Shown here piece after piece: positions 1-8,141 of a stretch of DNA of 64,000 nt. A program made the translations under genes and the position numbers. The notes under the pieces are model-generated. The model was not told the DNA's origin and did no database searches. It saw nothing but the letters and a program-made list of their open reading frames with translations. Position 1 is the stretch's first letter. Every line of letters begins with the position of its first letter. Source of the DNA: Methylobacterium hispanicum (GTDB lineage: Bacteria > Pseudomonadota > Alphaproteobacteria > Rhizobiales > Beijerinckiaceae); contig NZ_BPQO01000012.1 in assembly GCF_022179285.1 (NCBI RefSeq), positions 1-64,000 on the forward strand. Reading direction: 5' to 3'.

Positions 1-1
1 G

Positions 2-859
2 AACTCGGCCAACGTCTCCGGGATGGTGGGCGGCGACAACGCGATGGCGCGCGCCGACACGATCTGCTCGGCCGGCGGCTATCTCGGCCTGCGGGCCAAC
101 TTCGCCCCCCCGCCCCAGACCGGATGCCCGGTGATCGAGGATCCGCTCAAGGACCGGCCCGCGCCCGGCATCGGCGCGTGCATGACGCTTCCCTCGTCCG
201 CGAAGAAGCCGCCGAAGCAGAAGCCCAACACGCCGGCGAACCAGATCGATCAGAGCGTCACGCTCGAGCCCGGCACCTATTGCGGCGGCCTGCAGATCAC
301 CAATAACGCGGTCGTGACGCTGCGGCCTGGGATCTACGTGATGAAGGATGGCCCCCTGATCGTGGACAAGTCCGCGACGATGACCGGCAGGGACGTGGCC
401 TTCTACTTCACCGGGAACACGAGCGGGCTCGTCTTCGACAAGAAGACGACCATCAGCCTCACGGCGCCGACCACCGGCACGATGGCCGGCCTCCTGATGA
501 TGGAGGAGCGTGCGGTCGAGACACCCCTCGATCCGAGCGACGTGGTGGATGTCGATTACGGCGACACCATCGCGCCGACACCGCCGCCGCTCGGCCAGAG
601 CAAGGCGATGCGGACCTACCGCATCATCAGCGACAACGCCCGCACCATGCTGGGCACGATCTACCTGCCGGCCGGGCGCGTGGTGATCGATGCGAAGCGC
701 CCGGTGGCGGACCAATCCGCCTACACGGTCGTGGTGGCCCAGCAGGTCAACCTCTACGAGGGACCGAACCTCTACCTGAACGCCAACTACGACCAGACGA
801 GTGTGCCGGTGCCCAAGGGCGTCGGGCCGATCTCGGGCAAGCTCCTGCTGTCGCAGTAG
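2..859 (+). CDS. TadG-like pilus assembly protein, C-terminal part (5' truncated)
   Basis: The reading frame is open to the left edge of the window (it begins Asn-Ser-Ala-Asn-Val-Ser-Gly before the first Met at base 23), so only about the last 285 residues are present. The visible part is Gly/Thr/Val-rich and looks like repeated beta strands: a stretch 'LEPGTYCGGLQI', then 'LRPGIYVMKDGPLIV', then 'GTIYLPAGRVVIDA'. This pattern is usual for the C-terminal half of TadG-like Flp/Tad pilus proteins, which are exported and carry an N-terminal membrane anchor. The anchor would lie outside the window. There is no partner Tad gene downstream, so this is the last gene of its unit. The family call is from general resemblance. 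Confidence 0.55.
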   Translation, partial: NSANVSGMVGGDNAMARADTICSAGGYLGLRANFAPPPQTGCPVIEDPLKDRPAPGIGACMTLPSSAKKPPKQKPNTPANQIDQSVTLEPGTYCGGLQITNNAVVTLRPGIYVMKDGPLIVDKSATMTGRDVAFYFTGNTSGLVFDKKTTISLTAPTTGTMAGLLMMEERAVETPLDPSDVVDVDYGDTIAPTPPPLGQSKAMRTYRIISDNARTMLGTIYLPAGRVVIDAKRPVADQSAYTVVVAQQVNLYEGPNLYLNANYDQTSVPVPKGVGPISGKLLLSQ

Positions 860-1063
860 GCGCGGCCCGGCGCAGGTCCCGGCCCGGATCCTCGAGCGCA
901 CGGAGCGCGTACTCCGCGGGCCGGGAATCGCCGGAGCGGGGTTCCTGCGCCGGTCCGCCGCAAGAGTATTTATTTTGCTGTACGATCCGGGATCGGTTTC
1001 ATCCGCCCGGTCGTTGATAGGGAGTTGCGGGTCGGCCGGCCCTGGGCCCGAGGGGAGCGTTCC

Positions 1064-1291
1064 ATGATGCCCCAGACGTTCTTCCGGGTGACACTGGAAA
1101 CGCAAGACGGCCGACGCGTCCTGCACGCGCCGGCCGAGCGCGAGGCCGCCCTCATGGCCGAGTCGGTGATGCGCCGCTACGAGGGAGAGACCCTCAGGGT
1201 GGGGTTCAGCATCGATTGCGCGGACCGCGAGGCGAGCCACCGCATCGCCTTCTACCTGACCGACCTGGCCCTCGAACTCGCGCTCGCCTGA
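1064..1291 (+). CDS. small conserved-type hypothetical protein
   Basis: A 75-residue protein. The start is set by two adjacent ATG codons at 1064 and 1067 behind a purine-rich AGGGGAG at 1051-1057; the longer in-frame extension has no ribosome site. It is soluble, with no signal peptide or membrane span. It has the look of a small alpha/beta protein: 'FFRVTLETQDGRRVLHAP' at the N-terminus, then an Arg/Glu-rich helix, then 'VGFSIDCADREASHRIAF'. The C-terminus is Leu/Ala-rich. I do not recognise the family and assign no function. It stands alone between the pilus gene and the next small secreted protein. Confidence 0.6.
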   Translation: MMPQTFFRVTLETQDGRRVLHAPAEREAALMAESVMRRYEGETLRVGFSIDCADREASHRIAFYLTDLALELALA

Positions 1292-1549
1292 GCGCCACGC
1301 GCGGGCGCCCCGGCGCCGGCTCGCCGATCGAGGTCGCGCCGGCCGTTCGGCCGCCTGCCCCGGACGACGGCCTGTCGGGCATGCGCCGGAGCGAGGCCGG
1401 GCTGACCTCGCAGCCGTCGATCTCGCGGACCACGGGCGGGCCTCCCGCCCCGAGCGCCGCATGCGGTCGAATACGGCAGCGTCGCATGCAACGTTTTCGC
1501 GCCGTCGCGACTTTCGTCCCGGTTTCTCTGAACGGATCGGAAGCACACC

Positions 1550-1801
1550 ATGCTGGTACGCATCGTGACGTCTGTTGCACTTCTGGCGGGCGTGGCGAAC
1601 GCCGCCCTGGCAGCGCCGATGTCCGCGGACGACAAGGCGCTCCTCCAGCAGCAATGCATGGGGGATTTCACGACGTTCTGCGGGGACATGCCGCCCGAGG
1701 ACGGCCCGGAGACGCAGGCCTGCTTCGAGAAGAACCTGTCGAAGCTCTCACCCGGATGCCAGAACGCCATCCAGAGCTACAAGCAGGGCCGGAAGGGCTG
1801 A
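1550..1801 (+). CDS. secreted cysteine-rich repeat protein
   Basis: An 83-residue precursor. Residues 1-22 form a clear signal peptide (hydrophobic Val/Leu/Ala core ending Ala-Leu-Ala-Ala), so the mature protein is periplasmic and only about 60 residues long. The mature part has four cysteines in the spacing of the 'cysteine rich repeat' family (PF00839 type): Cys-Met-Gly-Asp-Phe...Phe-Cys-Gly-Asp...Ala-Cys-Phe...Gly-Cys-Gln. Two disulfides are likely. The function of bacterial members is not established. It is a single gene without an obvious operon partner. Confidence 0.65.
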   Translation: MLVRIVTSVALLAGVANAALAAPMSADDKALLQQQCMGDFTTFCGDMPPEDGPETQACFEKNLSKLSPGCQNAIQSYKQGRKG

Positions 1802-1918
1802 ACGTCGGCGGCGGGGGCCGTGGCGGAACCGGAGGGCGGGCCCGGCACCGGAATTCGCCCTCTGCCCGCACCTCGGCAGGACGTTTGCCCCGAGTCGCAC
1901 CGCCCGCGGAGATCGACC

Positions 1919-2026
1919 CTATTTCGCCGCGGGCTTGCGGAGGCGATGGACCTGCCAGGTCAGCATCATGCTCGCCGCCATCAGGGCGGCGTGCAGGAGG
2001 TGGAGGAGAAGCGCCCCGTCTTGCAT
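1919..2026 (-). CDS. possible 35-aa membrane peptide
   Basis: The 334-base gap between the Cys-rich protein and the HPP gene contains this short minus-strand frame. It encodes a Leu/Ala/Met-rich segment (about residues 6-24, with '[17 protein letters not shown]') followed by a basic tail Arg-Leu-Arg-Lys-Pro, which is the layout of a one-span membrane mini-protein. There is no convincing Shine-Dalgarno sequence, and the frame is open further upstream, so chance is quite possible. It lies just downstream of the HPP gene on the same strand and could be cotranscribed with it. Confidence 0.25.
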   Translation of the reverse strand: MQDGALLLHLLHAALMAASMMLTWQVHRLRKPAAK

Positions 2027-2135
2027 CGGCTCGATCCCGCGGACCTGGCCGTGCCAGGATTGCGGGGTCTCTGGCAACAACCGGGCCAACGGCTCCGCCG
2101 CGGCGGCGCGCCCTCGCTCGAACCGGCGCGCGCGC

Positions 2136-3272
2136 CTAGGCCGGAACCGATTCCGCGGGTGCCACCGCCCTGGCCGAGAGGAGACGCGTCAGGGTCGCGA
2201 GCAGGTCGGTCTGGGTGATGATCCCGAGGACCCGCCGGTCGCCGTCGACGACGACCACCGCGTGCGTGCGGCCGTCCGTGAGCGAGGGGGCCAGCGAGAC
2301 CACCGGCTCGTCCGGCCCGGTCGTCCGGGCCTCCGACATCACCTGCGCGATGCCGACATCGCCGTGCAGCGTCAGCTCGCGCAGGCCGAGCGTGCCCGCG
2401 AGCCGGCCGGCCCGGTCCACGACGGGCAGCGTGCGGATGTTGTGGGCGATCAGGAGTTCGCGCGCCCGCTCCGCACGCCCATCCAGCCCCACCGTCACCA
2501 CGTCGCGCGACATCACCTCGCCGCAGGTGAGATCGCCCTGCGTCCGCACGAGCGCGCGAAGTTCGACCTGACGCAGAAGCCGGTCGATGTCGGCGCGGTC
2601 GATGTCCAGCGTCTCGTGCAGTTCGAGCAGGGCGGCGTCCACGTCCTCCGGCCGGAAGCCGACCCGCAGGGGCGCGGGCAGGTCCGCCGTCCCGTGGGTG
2701 TTGACCGGCGCCGCGACGGGAGCGTGCGGGTAGTTGCGGCGCGACACCTTGTGGAAGGCGACGCCGAGCGCGACCAGGATGACCGAGTTCACGCAGACCG
2801 GGAACAGCGGGAACAGGAAGCCCGCGGAGGTGACGGCCGGGCCGCCAATCAGCGCCGTCAGCGCGGCCGCGCCGCCGGGCGGGTGCAGGGAGCGGGTGAG
2901 CGACATCGCCGCGATGGCCAGCGAGACGCCGACGCCGATGGCGATGACCGGGTCCGGGATGAAGTGGGCGGCAAGCACCCCCATGAAGGCCGAGATCGTG
3001 TTGCCGCCGATGATCGACCAGGGCTGCGCGAGGGGACTGGCCGGCACGGCGAACAGCAGCACGGCCGAGGCGCCCATCGGGGCGACGATGAGCGGGATGT
3101 GGGGTCCCTGGCCGAAGACCAGACCGCAGATCAGGCCGGTCAGCGTGATGCCCACCAGCGCCCCCAGGCAGGCGACGAGCCGCTCTCTCAGGGTCGCCCC
3201 GGCCAGGATCGGTCTGAACAAGCGAAACCCGGACGCGGTGCCGGCCTCTCCGGTGCTGACCGTCTTGGACAT
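2136..3272 (-). CDS. HPP-family membrane protein with tandem CBS domains
   Basis: 378 residues from an ATG at 3272 with AGGGA about 10 bases upstream; the longer frame lacks a ribosome site. Residues about 25-170 hold four hydrophobic helices with the family signature His-Pro-Pro-Gly-Gly-Ala-Ala-Ala before 'LTALIGG', typical of HPP integral membrane proteins, some of which are reported to move nitrite or act in nitrogen assimilation. Residues about 235-370 form a pair of CBS modules ('[12 protein letters not shown]' and '[16 protein letters not shown]'), which usually bind adenine nucleotides and gate membrane partners. It diverges from the YgiQ gene, and a 12-bp palindrome lies about 83 bases upstream. 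The transported substrate is not predictable from sequence. Confidence 0.8.
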   Translation of the reverse strand: MSKTVSTGEAGTASGFRLFRPILAGATLRERLVACLGALVGITLTGLICGLVFGQGPHIPLIVAPMGASAVLLFAVPASPLAQPWSIIGGNTISAFMGVLAAHFIPDPVIAIGVGVSLAIAAMSLTRSLHPPGGAAALTALIGGPAVTSAGFLFPLFPVCVNSVILVALGVAFHKVSRRNYPHAPVAAPVNTHGTADLPAPLRVGFRPEDVDAALLELHETLDIDRADIDRLLRQVELRALVRTQGDLTCGEVMSRDVVTVGLDGRAERARELLIAHNIRTLPVVDRAGRLAGTLGLRELTLHGDVGIAQVMSEARTTGPDEPVVSLAPSLTDGRTHAVVVVDGDRRVLGIITQTDLLATLTRLLSARAVAPAESVPA

Positions 3273-3354
3273 CCGCGCGCGTCCCTCGCTCGCCGTCACC
3301 GATGCCGGAGCTGCCCGTTCCGCGGGCAGACGCTCGGACGGTCGGCACGGCATT

Positions 3355-3366
3355 CTGGTATACCAG
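3355..3366. promoter_or_regulatory. perfect palindrome CTGGTATACCAG, likely repressor site
   Basis: This 12-base perfect palindrome lies in the divergent gap between the HPP gene (start 3272, minus) and the YgiQ gene (start 3534, plus). Its core TGGTATACCA recurs exactly at 7672-7681 upstream of the formate dehydrogenase region. The form agrees with known operators of GntR-family regulators (GT...AC half sites). No GntR gene lies in the window, so the link to a regulator is inference. Confidence 0.45.
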
Positions 3367-3533
3367 AGTCCGGTTTACGGACGGCGGTCGAAATTGCAAC
3401 CTGGAAAGGCAGGATGCCTGCTATCGAGGCATTCCTCGAGGCAGTCATCAAGGCAATGCGGGCGCCGACAGGACGGGCAGGTCCGGCCCAGCGTCCCGCC
3501 CGCCATTCGTTGAGATCGCGGTCGCGGCGGACT

Positions 3534-5588
3534 ATGGATGCCGCCATGGAACTCCGAGCTTCGACCGAGCGACCCCCGGCGCCCTTCGCCCACAAACCGC
3601 CGCCGACCGGCAGGGCGGCGCCGTTCCTGCCGATGAGCCGCGCCGAGATGGCGGCACTCGGGTGGGACGCCTGCGACGTCGTCCTGGTCACGGGCGACGC
3701 CTACGTGGATCATCCCAGCTTCGGCATGGCGATCATCGGCCGGCTGCTCGAATCGCAGGGGTTCAGGGTCGGCATCATCGCGCAGCCCGACTGGCAGTCG
3801 GCCGAGCCGTTCCGGGCGCTCGGCAAGCCCAGGCTCTTCTTCGGCGTCACCGGCGGCAACCTCGACTCGATGGTGAACCGCTACACGGCGGACCGCCGGC
3901 TGCGCCACGACGACGCCTACACGGCCGGCGGCGAAGGCGGACGGCGTCCGGACCGCTGCACCATCGTCTACACGCAGCGCTGCCGCGAGGCCTACAAGGA
4001 CGTGCCGATCGTGCTCGGCGGCATCGAGGCGTCGCTGCGCCGCATCGCCCACTACGATTACTGGTCCGACAAGGTGCGCCGCTCGATCCTGGCGGACGCC
4101 AAGGCCGACCTGCTGATCTACGGCAACGCCGAGCGCGCCGTGGTCGAGGTGGCGAACCGCCTCGCGGCCGGCGAGGCGCCGCAGGAGATCGACTCCGTCC
4201 GGGGCGTCGCCCTGTTCCGCCGCGTGCCCGGCCACTACACCGAGCTGCCCGCCGACGACCTCGATTCGGCCGACGAGGCCGCGGCCCGCCGGCCCGGCGA
4301 CACCGTGATCCGGCTCCCCGCCTACGACGAGGTCAAGGACGACAAGGAGGCCTATGCCCGCGCCTCGCGCGTGCTGCACCGGGAAGCCAACCCCGGCAAC
4401 GCGCGCCCGCTCGTCCAGCGCCACGGCGACCGCGACCTGTGGCTGAACCCGCCGCCGATCCCGCTCTCCAGCGACGAGATGGACGCGGTCTACGACCTGC
4501 CCTACGCCCGCGCGCCGCACCCGTCCTACGGCGACGCGAAGATCCCCGCCTGGGACATGATCAAGTTCTCGGTCACGATCATGCGCGGCTGCTTCGGCGG
4601 CTGCACCTTCTGCTCCATCACCGAGCACGAGGGCCGGGTCATCCAGAACCGCTCGGAGGGCTCGATCCTGCGCGAGATCGAGCGGATCCGCGACAAGACG
4701 CCGGGCTTCACGGGCGTGATCTCGGATGTCGGGGGGCCGACCGCGAACATGTACCGGATGGCCTGCAAGGACCCGAAGATCGAGGCGGCCTGCCGGTTGC
4801 CGTCCTGCGTCTTCCCGGACATCTGCCCGAACCTGAACACCTCGCACGACGACCTGATCCGGCTCTACCGCAAGGTGCGCGAGGTGAAGGGCGTCAAGAA
4901 GGTGATGGTGGCCTCGGGCGTGCGCTACGACCTCGCGGTCCGGAGTCCCGAATACGTCAAGGAGCTCGTGACCCATCACGTCGGCGGCCGCCTCAAGATC
5001 GCGCCCGAGCACACCGAGCGCGGGCCCCTCGACAAGATGATGAAGCCGGGGATCGGCACCTACGACCGCTTCAAGGAGATGTTCGACGCCGCCGCGAAGG
5101 AAGCGGGCAAGAAGTACTACCTGATCCCGTACTTCATCGCCGCCCATCCGGGCACGACCGACGAGGACATGATGCACCTCGCGCTCTGGCTCAAGAAGAA
5201 CGACTACCGGGCCGACCAGGTCCAGACGTTCCTGCCCTCGCCCATGGCCACCGCCACGGCGATGTATCACACCGAGATCAACCCGCTGCGGGGCGTGCGG
5301 CGCGGCGGAGCCGAGCCGGTCGAGGCGATCAAGGGCCTGCGGCAGCGGCGCCTCCACAAGGCGTTCCTGCGCTACCACGACCCCGAGAACTGGCCCCTGC
5401 TTCGCGAGGCGCTGCGGGAGATGGGCCGCGCGGACCTGATCGGGCCGAGGCCGGACCAGCTGGTCCCGTTCTCGCAGCCGCCGGGAACGGGCGCGGGCGC
5501 GGGCAAGGCGGGCGGACCGCAACGGCCCGTGCGCCGCGCGGGTGGCGGGCCGCGCTTCACCACGAAGGGCGTGCCGCTGAGGAAGTGA
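3534..5588 (+). CDS. ygiQ: YgiQ family radical SAM protein
   Basis: 684 residues, close to the usual 700 or so for YgiQ (UPF0313). The N-terminal third (about 30-300) has the family's B12-binding-like fold, with '[20 protein letters not shown]' near the start. The radical-SAM cluster motif Cys-x3-Cys-x2-Cys is complete at residues 353, 357 and 360 ('CFGGCTFC'), so the protein should bind a 4Fe-4S cluster and S-adenosylmethionine. The C-terminal tail is a low-complexity Gly/Ala/Pro/Arg stretch. The ATG at 3534 or the one at 3546 could be the start; neither has a strong ribosome site. The family's reaction is not established. It is a single gene, divergent from HPP. Confidence 0.85.
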   Translation: MDAAMELRASTERPPAPFAHKPPPTGRAAPFLPMSRAEMAALGWDACDVVLVTGDAYVDHPSFGMAIIGRLLESQGFRVGIIAQPDWQSAEPFRALGKPRLFFGVTGGNLDSMVNRYTADRRLRHDDAYTAGGEGGRRPDRCTIVYTQRCREAYKDVPIVLGGIEASLRRIAHYDYWSDKVRRSILADAKADLLIYGNAERAVVEVANRLAAGEAPQEIDSVRGVALFRRVPGHYTELPADDLDSADEAAARRPGDTVIRLPAYDEVKDDKEAYARASRVLHREANPGNARPLVQRHGDRDLWLNPPPIPLSSDEMDAVYDLPYARAPHPSYGDAKIPAWDMIKFSVTIMRGCFGGCTFCSITEHEGRVIQNRSEGSILREIERIRDKTPGFTGVISDVGGPTANMYRMACKDPKIEAACRLPSCVFPDICPNLNTSHDDLIRLYRKVREVKGVKKVMVASGVRYDLAVRSPEYVKELVTHHVGGRLKIAPEHTERGPLDKMMKPGIGTYDRFKEMFDAAAKEAGKKYYLIPYFIAAHPGTTDEDMMHLALWLKKNDYRADQVQTFLPSPMATATAMYHTEINPLRGVRRGGAEPVEAIKGLRQRRLHKAFLRYHDPENWPLLREALREMGRADLIGPRPDQLVPFSQPPGTGAGAGKAGGPQRPVRRAGGGPRFTTKGVPLRK

Positions 5589-5686
5589 CGGCCTCGCGCG
5601 CCTGATCTCGGGGACGCTCCGGCGCCTCCCGCGGCAGGACGCGCGATCCGGGTCGTCCGTCGAGACCGTCAGCCAGATCCCCCGCC

Positions 5687-6421
5687 ATGCTCGTCCTCAT
5701 CGCCGCCGTCTTCGGCATCGCCGGCTTCGTGAAGGGCGTGATCGGCCTCGGTCTGCCCACCGTCTCGATGGGCCTGCTCGCGGTGGCGATGACTCCGCTG
5801 CAGGCCCTGACCATCGTCATCGTGCCCGCCATCGTCACCAACCTCTGGCAGACCTTCGCCGGCCCGTACCTGCCCGGCATCCTGCGCAGGCTGTGGCCGC
5901 TGCTCCTCGGCACGGGCTTCGCGATCTGGGGCGCGGGCGCGCTGATGGCGGGTCCCTACGCGCGCTACGCCACGATCGTGCTCGGGTTCCTCCTGGTGGT
6001 CTACGCCTGGCTCGGGCTGACGCGCCTGCAGTTCCGGACGCCACCCCGGAACGAGAAATGGGTCGGGGGCGTCGTCGGCCTCCTCACGGGCGTGATCTCG
6101 GCCGCCACGGGCATCCAGGTGATCCCGTCGATGCCCTACCTGCAGTCAATCGGGTTGGAGAAGGACGAGCTGGTGCAGGCGCTCGGCGTGTTCTTCACGG
6201 TGGCGACCCTGGCGCAGGCGTTCAACCTCACGAGCGTGGGCCTCCTCGACGCCTCGACGGCCCTGCCCGGACTCGTCGCCATGGGAACGGCCTTCGCGGG
6301 GATGTTCGCGGGCCAGGCGGTCCGCCAGCGGATGGACCCGGAGGGGTTCCGACGGTGGTTCCTGATCGCGATGCTCGTGCTCGGCCTCTACCTGACGGCC
6401 AGCACGATCGTGTCGCTGTAA
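5687..6421 (+). CDS. TauE/SafE-family sulfite/organosulfonate permease
   Basis: 244 residues, almost entirely membrane-embedded with about eight predicted spans. It carries the family's duplicated motif: 'GIAGFVKGVIGLGLPTVSMG' in the first half and 'GLLTGVISAATGIQVIPSMP' in the second. Members export sulfite, sulfoacetate or similar anions, but the substrate cannot be read from the sequence. It is convergent with the YkgJ-type gene (38-base gap) and has no clear operon mate. The sulfate ABC operon lies 40 kb away, so linkage is no guide to function. Confidence 0.85.
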   Translation: MLVLIAAVFGIAGFVKGVIGLGLPTVSMGLLAVAMTPLQALTIVIVPAIVTNLWQTFAGPYLPGILRRLWPLLLGTGFAIWGAGALMAGPYARYATIVLGFLLVVYAWLGLTRLQFRTPPRNEKWVGGVVGLLTGVISAATGIQVIPSMPYLQSIGLEKDELVQALGVFFTVATLAQAFNLTSVGLLDASTALPGLVAMGTAFAGMFAGQAVRQRMDPEGFRRWFLIAMLVLGLYLTASTIVSL

Positions 6422-6458
6422 GGCCGCGCCGGGTCGGGTTCACCCGCGGGGCCGCACC

Positions 6459-6959
6459 TCAACGGCGCGTCCCGGAGGCCGTCGCGTCGTCCGGCGGGCG
6501 CCCGGGCCCGGCATACATCAGGGTCGCCGCATCACCGCAGGCCCGCCACACCGGCAGGGACCCTTCCCGGACGAACATTGCGAACGCCTCGCTCACCCGC
6601 CCTTCGTCGAAGGTCTGCACGCCCGCGACGGCGCGGCCCACGATGCAGGCTCCCTCCGGTGCCCCGGCGACCGGCGGCCGGCTATCCATCGAGAACATCA
6701 CCCCGGACCGATCCGGCCTCAGCGCGTCCGGCAAGCTGTCGATCCTGCGCCAGAGGCAGTGCCACCGGGCACAGGCGTCCGGCCGCTGCGCGTAGATACC
6801 GCAGGCCGCGCCGGTATTGTGCCCGCACAGGATGCCCGCGGGTTTGCCGAGGGCTTCGATTTCCAGGATGCTGCAGCACGCGGTGCACGGGCCGCATCCG
6901 CGCCCAGGCGCAAGGGTGCCGCCGGTTCGACGGGACGGCACGCGGCCGCGCTCACCCAA
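6459..6959 (-). CDS. YkgJ-family cysteine-cluster protein
   Basis: 166 residues. An N-terminal cluster Cys-Gly-Pro-Cys-Thr-Ala-Cys-Cys (about residues 22-29) plus later cysteines in 'LCGHNTGAACGIYAQRPDAC' and 'RWHCLW' match the YkgJ family (PF03692), proposed to bind zinc or an iron-sulfur cluster. The start codon is TTG at 6959, overlapping by eight bases the stop of the upstream gene; no ATG is available until mid-protein. The overlap makes translational coupling with the 92-residue protein likely. Function is not established for the family. Confidence 0.75.
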   Translation of the reverse strand: MGERGRVPSRRTGGTLAPGRGCGPCTACCSILEIEALGKPAGILCGHNTGAACGIYAQRPDACARWHCLWRRIDSLPDALRPDRSGVMFSMDSRPPVAGAPEGACIVGRAVAGVQTFDEGRVSEAFAMFVREGSLPVWRACGDAATLMYAGPGRPPDDATASGTRR

Positions 6960-7230
6960 CGGGCCGGGCCTGCCGCACGACCGCGACCTTGGTCTGCTCG
7001 ATCATGCCCACGACGGCCATGTCGAAGGCGCGCTGATCGTTCGTCATGTCGGGCACGCGGTAGCCCGTCAGCGCAACCTGCAGGTCATCCAGGGCGGCCG
7101 CGCGCGCTTCCGCTCCCTTCTGGCACAGCGCGTAGTGGAGCAGCAGATCCTGTGCCGCGCCGAGATCCTCGCGCTTCCCGGCTCGGATGAAGGAGCGGAG
7201 GTCGCGGGCGCATTCGTCTCTGGAAATCAT
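6952..7230 (-). CDS. hypothetical protein coupled to the YkgJ-type gene
   Basis: 92 residues from the ATG at 7230, soluble, mostly alpha-helical by composition. It runs from 'MISRDECARDLRSFIRAG' through an Ala/Leu-rich middle to 'GMIEQTKVAVVRQARPVG'. The frame continues upstream, but that extension is Arg/Pro/Gly-rich and looks non-coding. It shares eight bases with the following cysteine-cluster gene, so the two form a small operon. No family recognised. Confidence 0.55.
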   Translation of the reverse strand: MISRDECARDLRSFIRAGKREDLGAAQDLLLHYALCQKGAEARAAALDDLQVALTGYRVPDMTNDQRAFDMAVVGMIEQTKVAVVRQARPVG

Positions 7231-7279
7231 TCGGTACCATGGCACATGCGCGGCCGTGGCCCAAGCGGATGGCCGGCGG

Positions 7280-7305
7280 CGCGGGCCGATGGCGCGGGCC
7301 GATGG
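7280..7305. repeat. 13-bp tandem duplication
   Basis: The 13-mer CGCGGGCCGATGG occurs twice head to tail (7280-7292 and 7293-7305) in the gap upstream of the 92-residue gene, followed by a partial third unit. It lies between two candidate small genes and is probably a slippage product. Confidence 0.7.
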
Positions 7306-7310
7306 CGCCG

Positions 7311-7421
7311 TCACAGGAGCGTCGCGAGCGTCAGAAGCCCGGCAAAGAACAGGCCCGAGGAGGCGAGCACGCCCGCGATCTCGCGATGCTCGCGGATGAG
7401 GGAGCGGGAAGCAGCGATCAT
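7311..7421 (-). CDS. possible 36-aa single-span membrane peptide
   Basis: A short minus-strand frame encoding Met-Ile-Ala-Ala-Ser-Arg-Ser-Leu-Ile-Arg-Glu-His-Arg-Glu, then a hydrophobic stretch of about 20 residues (Ile-Ala-Gly-Val-Leu-Ala ... Phe-Phe-Ala-Gly-Leu-Leu-Thr-Leu) up to the stop. A charged N-terminus followed by one clean span is the typical form of a membrane mini-protein. It reads toward the 92-residue / YkgJ pair and would be upstream of it on the same strand. The ribosome site is weak. It is too short to identify by family. Confidence 0.4.
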   Translation of the reverse strand: MIAASRSLIREHREIAGVLASSGLFFAGLLTLATLL

Positions 7422-7619
7422 GGTCGACCGGATCGCGCCCGATTGGGTCGGGCTTGGGCTGAAAGCTTGACGCTTCGAAGGCAGGCGGGCCCGTCCACAG
7501 CGTCCGAGGCGGACCAGCGCCCCCGCACCGGCGGTCGCGGCCGTCCGCGCGGCGATCCCGCGTCAGGCGTTCCGATCCGGATCTAGCTGCGGCGCGGCCG
7601 CGGACGCTGCGCTGCAGCA

Positions 7620-7647
7620 TTTTGCAAAGTCACCAAACCGATATAAC
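7620..7647 (+). promoter_or_regulatory. candidate sigma-70 promoter of the formate dehydrogenase region
   Basis: An unusually AT-rich patch in a 530-base gap. A -10-like TATAAC sits at 7642-7647 and a weak -35-like TTTTGC 16 bases upstream at 7620-7625. Transcription would start near 7654 and run into the palindrome at 7672-7681, then the 109-residue gene and fdh. The -35 match is poor, so an activator or another sigma factor may be needed. Confidence 0.35.
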
Positions 7648-7671
7648 AATCATTCCAACGCGGCTGCCATG

Positions 7672-7681
7672 TGGTATACCA
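7672..7681. promoter_or_regulatory. TGGTATACCA palindrome, likely repressor operator
   Basis: This is an exact copy of the core of the palindrome at 3355-3366. It sits about 25 bases downstream of the candidate -10 box, a position where a bound repressor would block transcription of the 109-residue gene and formate dehydrogenase. It resembles GntR-family operators. The regulator is not encoded nearby. Confidence 0.45.
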
Positions 7682-7762
7682 AAGGCCGACCGCCGTCCGT
7701 GCGACCGATCCGGACCCTCATGTGCGGCTCGAACGAGTTTGAGTGAACGAGCAGGCCTGAGC

Positions 7763-8092
7763 ATGAACGCCGAGCACGATGCAGCCTTCTGGGCGGACGC
7801 CGTCGCCGAGGCGTATGCGGCGGCCGCCAAGCCGCCGCTCACCCGGGACCTCGTCGATCAGGTCCGCGCGACCCTGCTCGAGGCTCTCGTCGAGCCTCTC
7901 GAGCCGGGGTTGCGGGATGACGCGCGGGCCGGCAAGGCAGACCGGTTGAACGCCGCCCTCGACGGCTTCGAGATCGAGCTTCGGGCGGTCGTCGGCCCCC
8001 GCATCGCGTCGCTGGACGAGACGAGCGGCGCGGTCGTCATGGAGCACCGGTCCGAGGCCGGGCAGCCGCTGCGCGCCTTCGGCGGGCAGTAG
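7763..8092 (+). CDS. hypothetical protein upstream of formate dehydrogenase
   Basis: 109 residues from the ATG at 7763. The frame opens 141 bases earlier, but that part covers the palindrome and promoter and is not credible as protein. The product is acidic, helical and soluble, without cysteines or a signal peptide ('AAFWADAVAEAYAAAAKPPL', 'LVDQVRATLLEALVEPLEPG'). It ends 49 bases before the FDH beta gene in the same direction and is probably cotranscribed. I do not recognise the family; a role specific to FDH is possible from position only. Confidence 0.6.
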   Translation: MNAEHDAAFWADAVAEAYAAAAKPPLTRDLVDQVRATLLEALVEPLEPGLRDDARAGKADRLNAALDGFEIELRAVVGPRIASLDETSGAVVMEHRSEAGQPLRAFGGQ

Positions 8093-8141
8093 CCGCCCCA
8101 CCTCAACCGTCCGTCTCAACAGCTGGAAATCAGATCGCATC

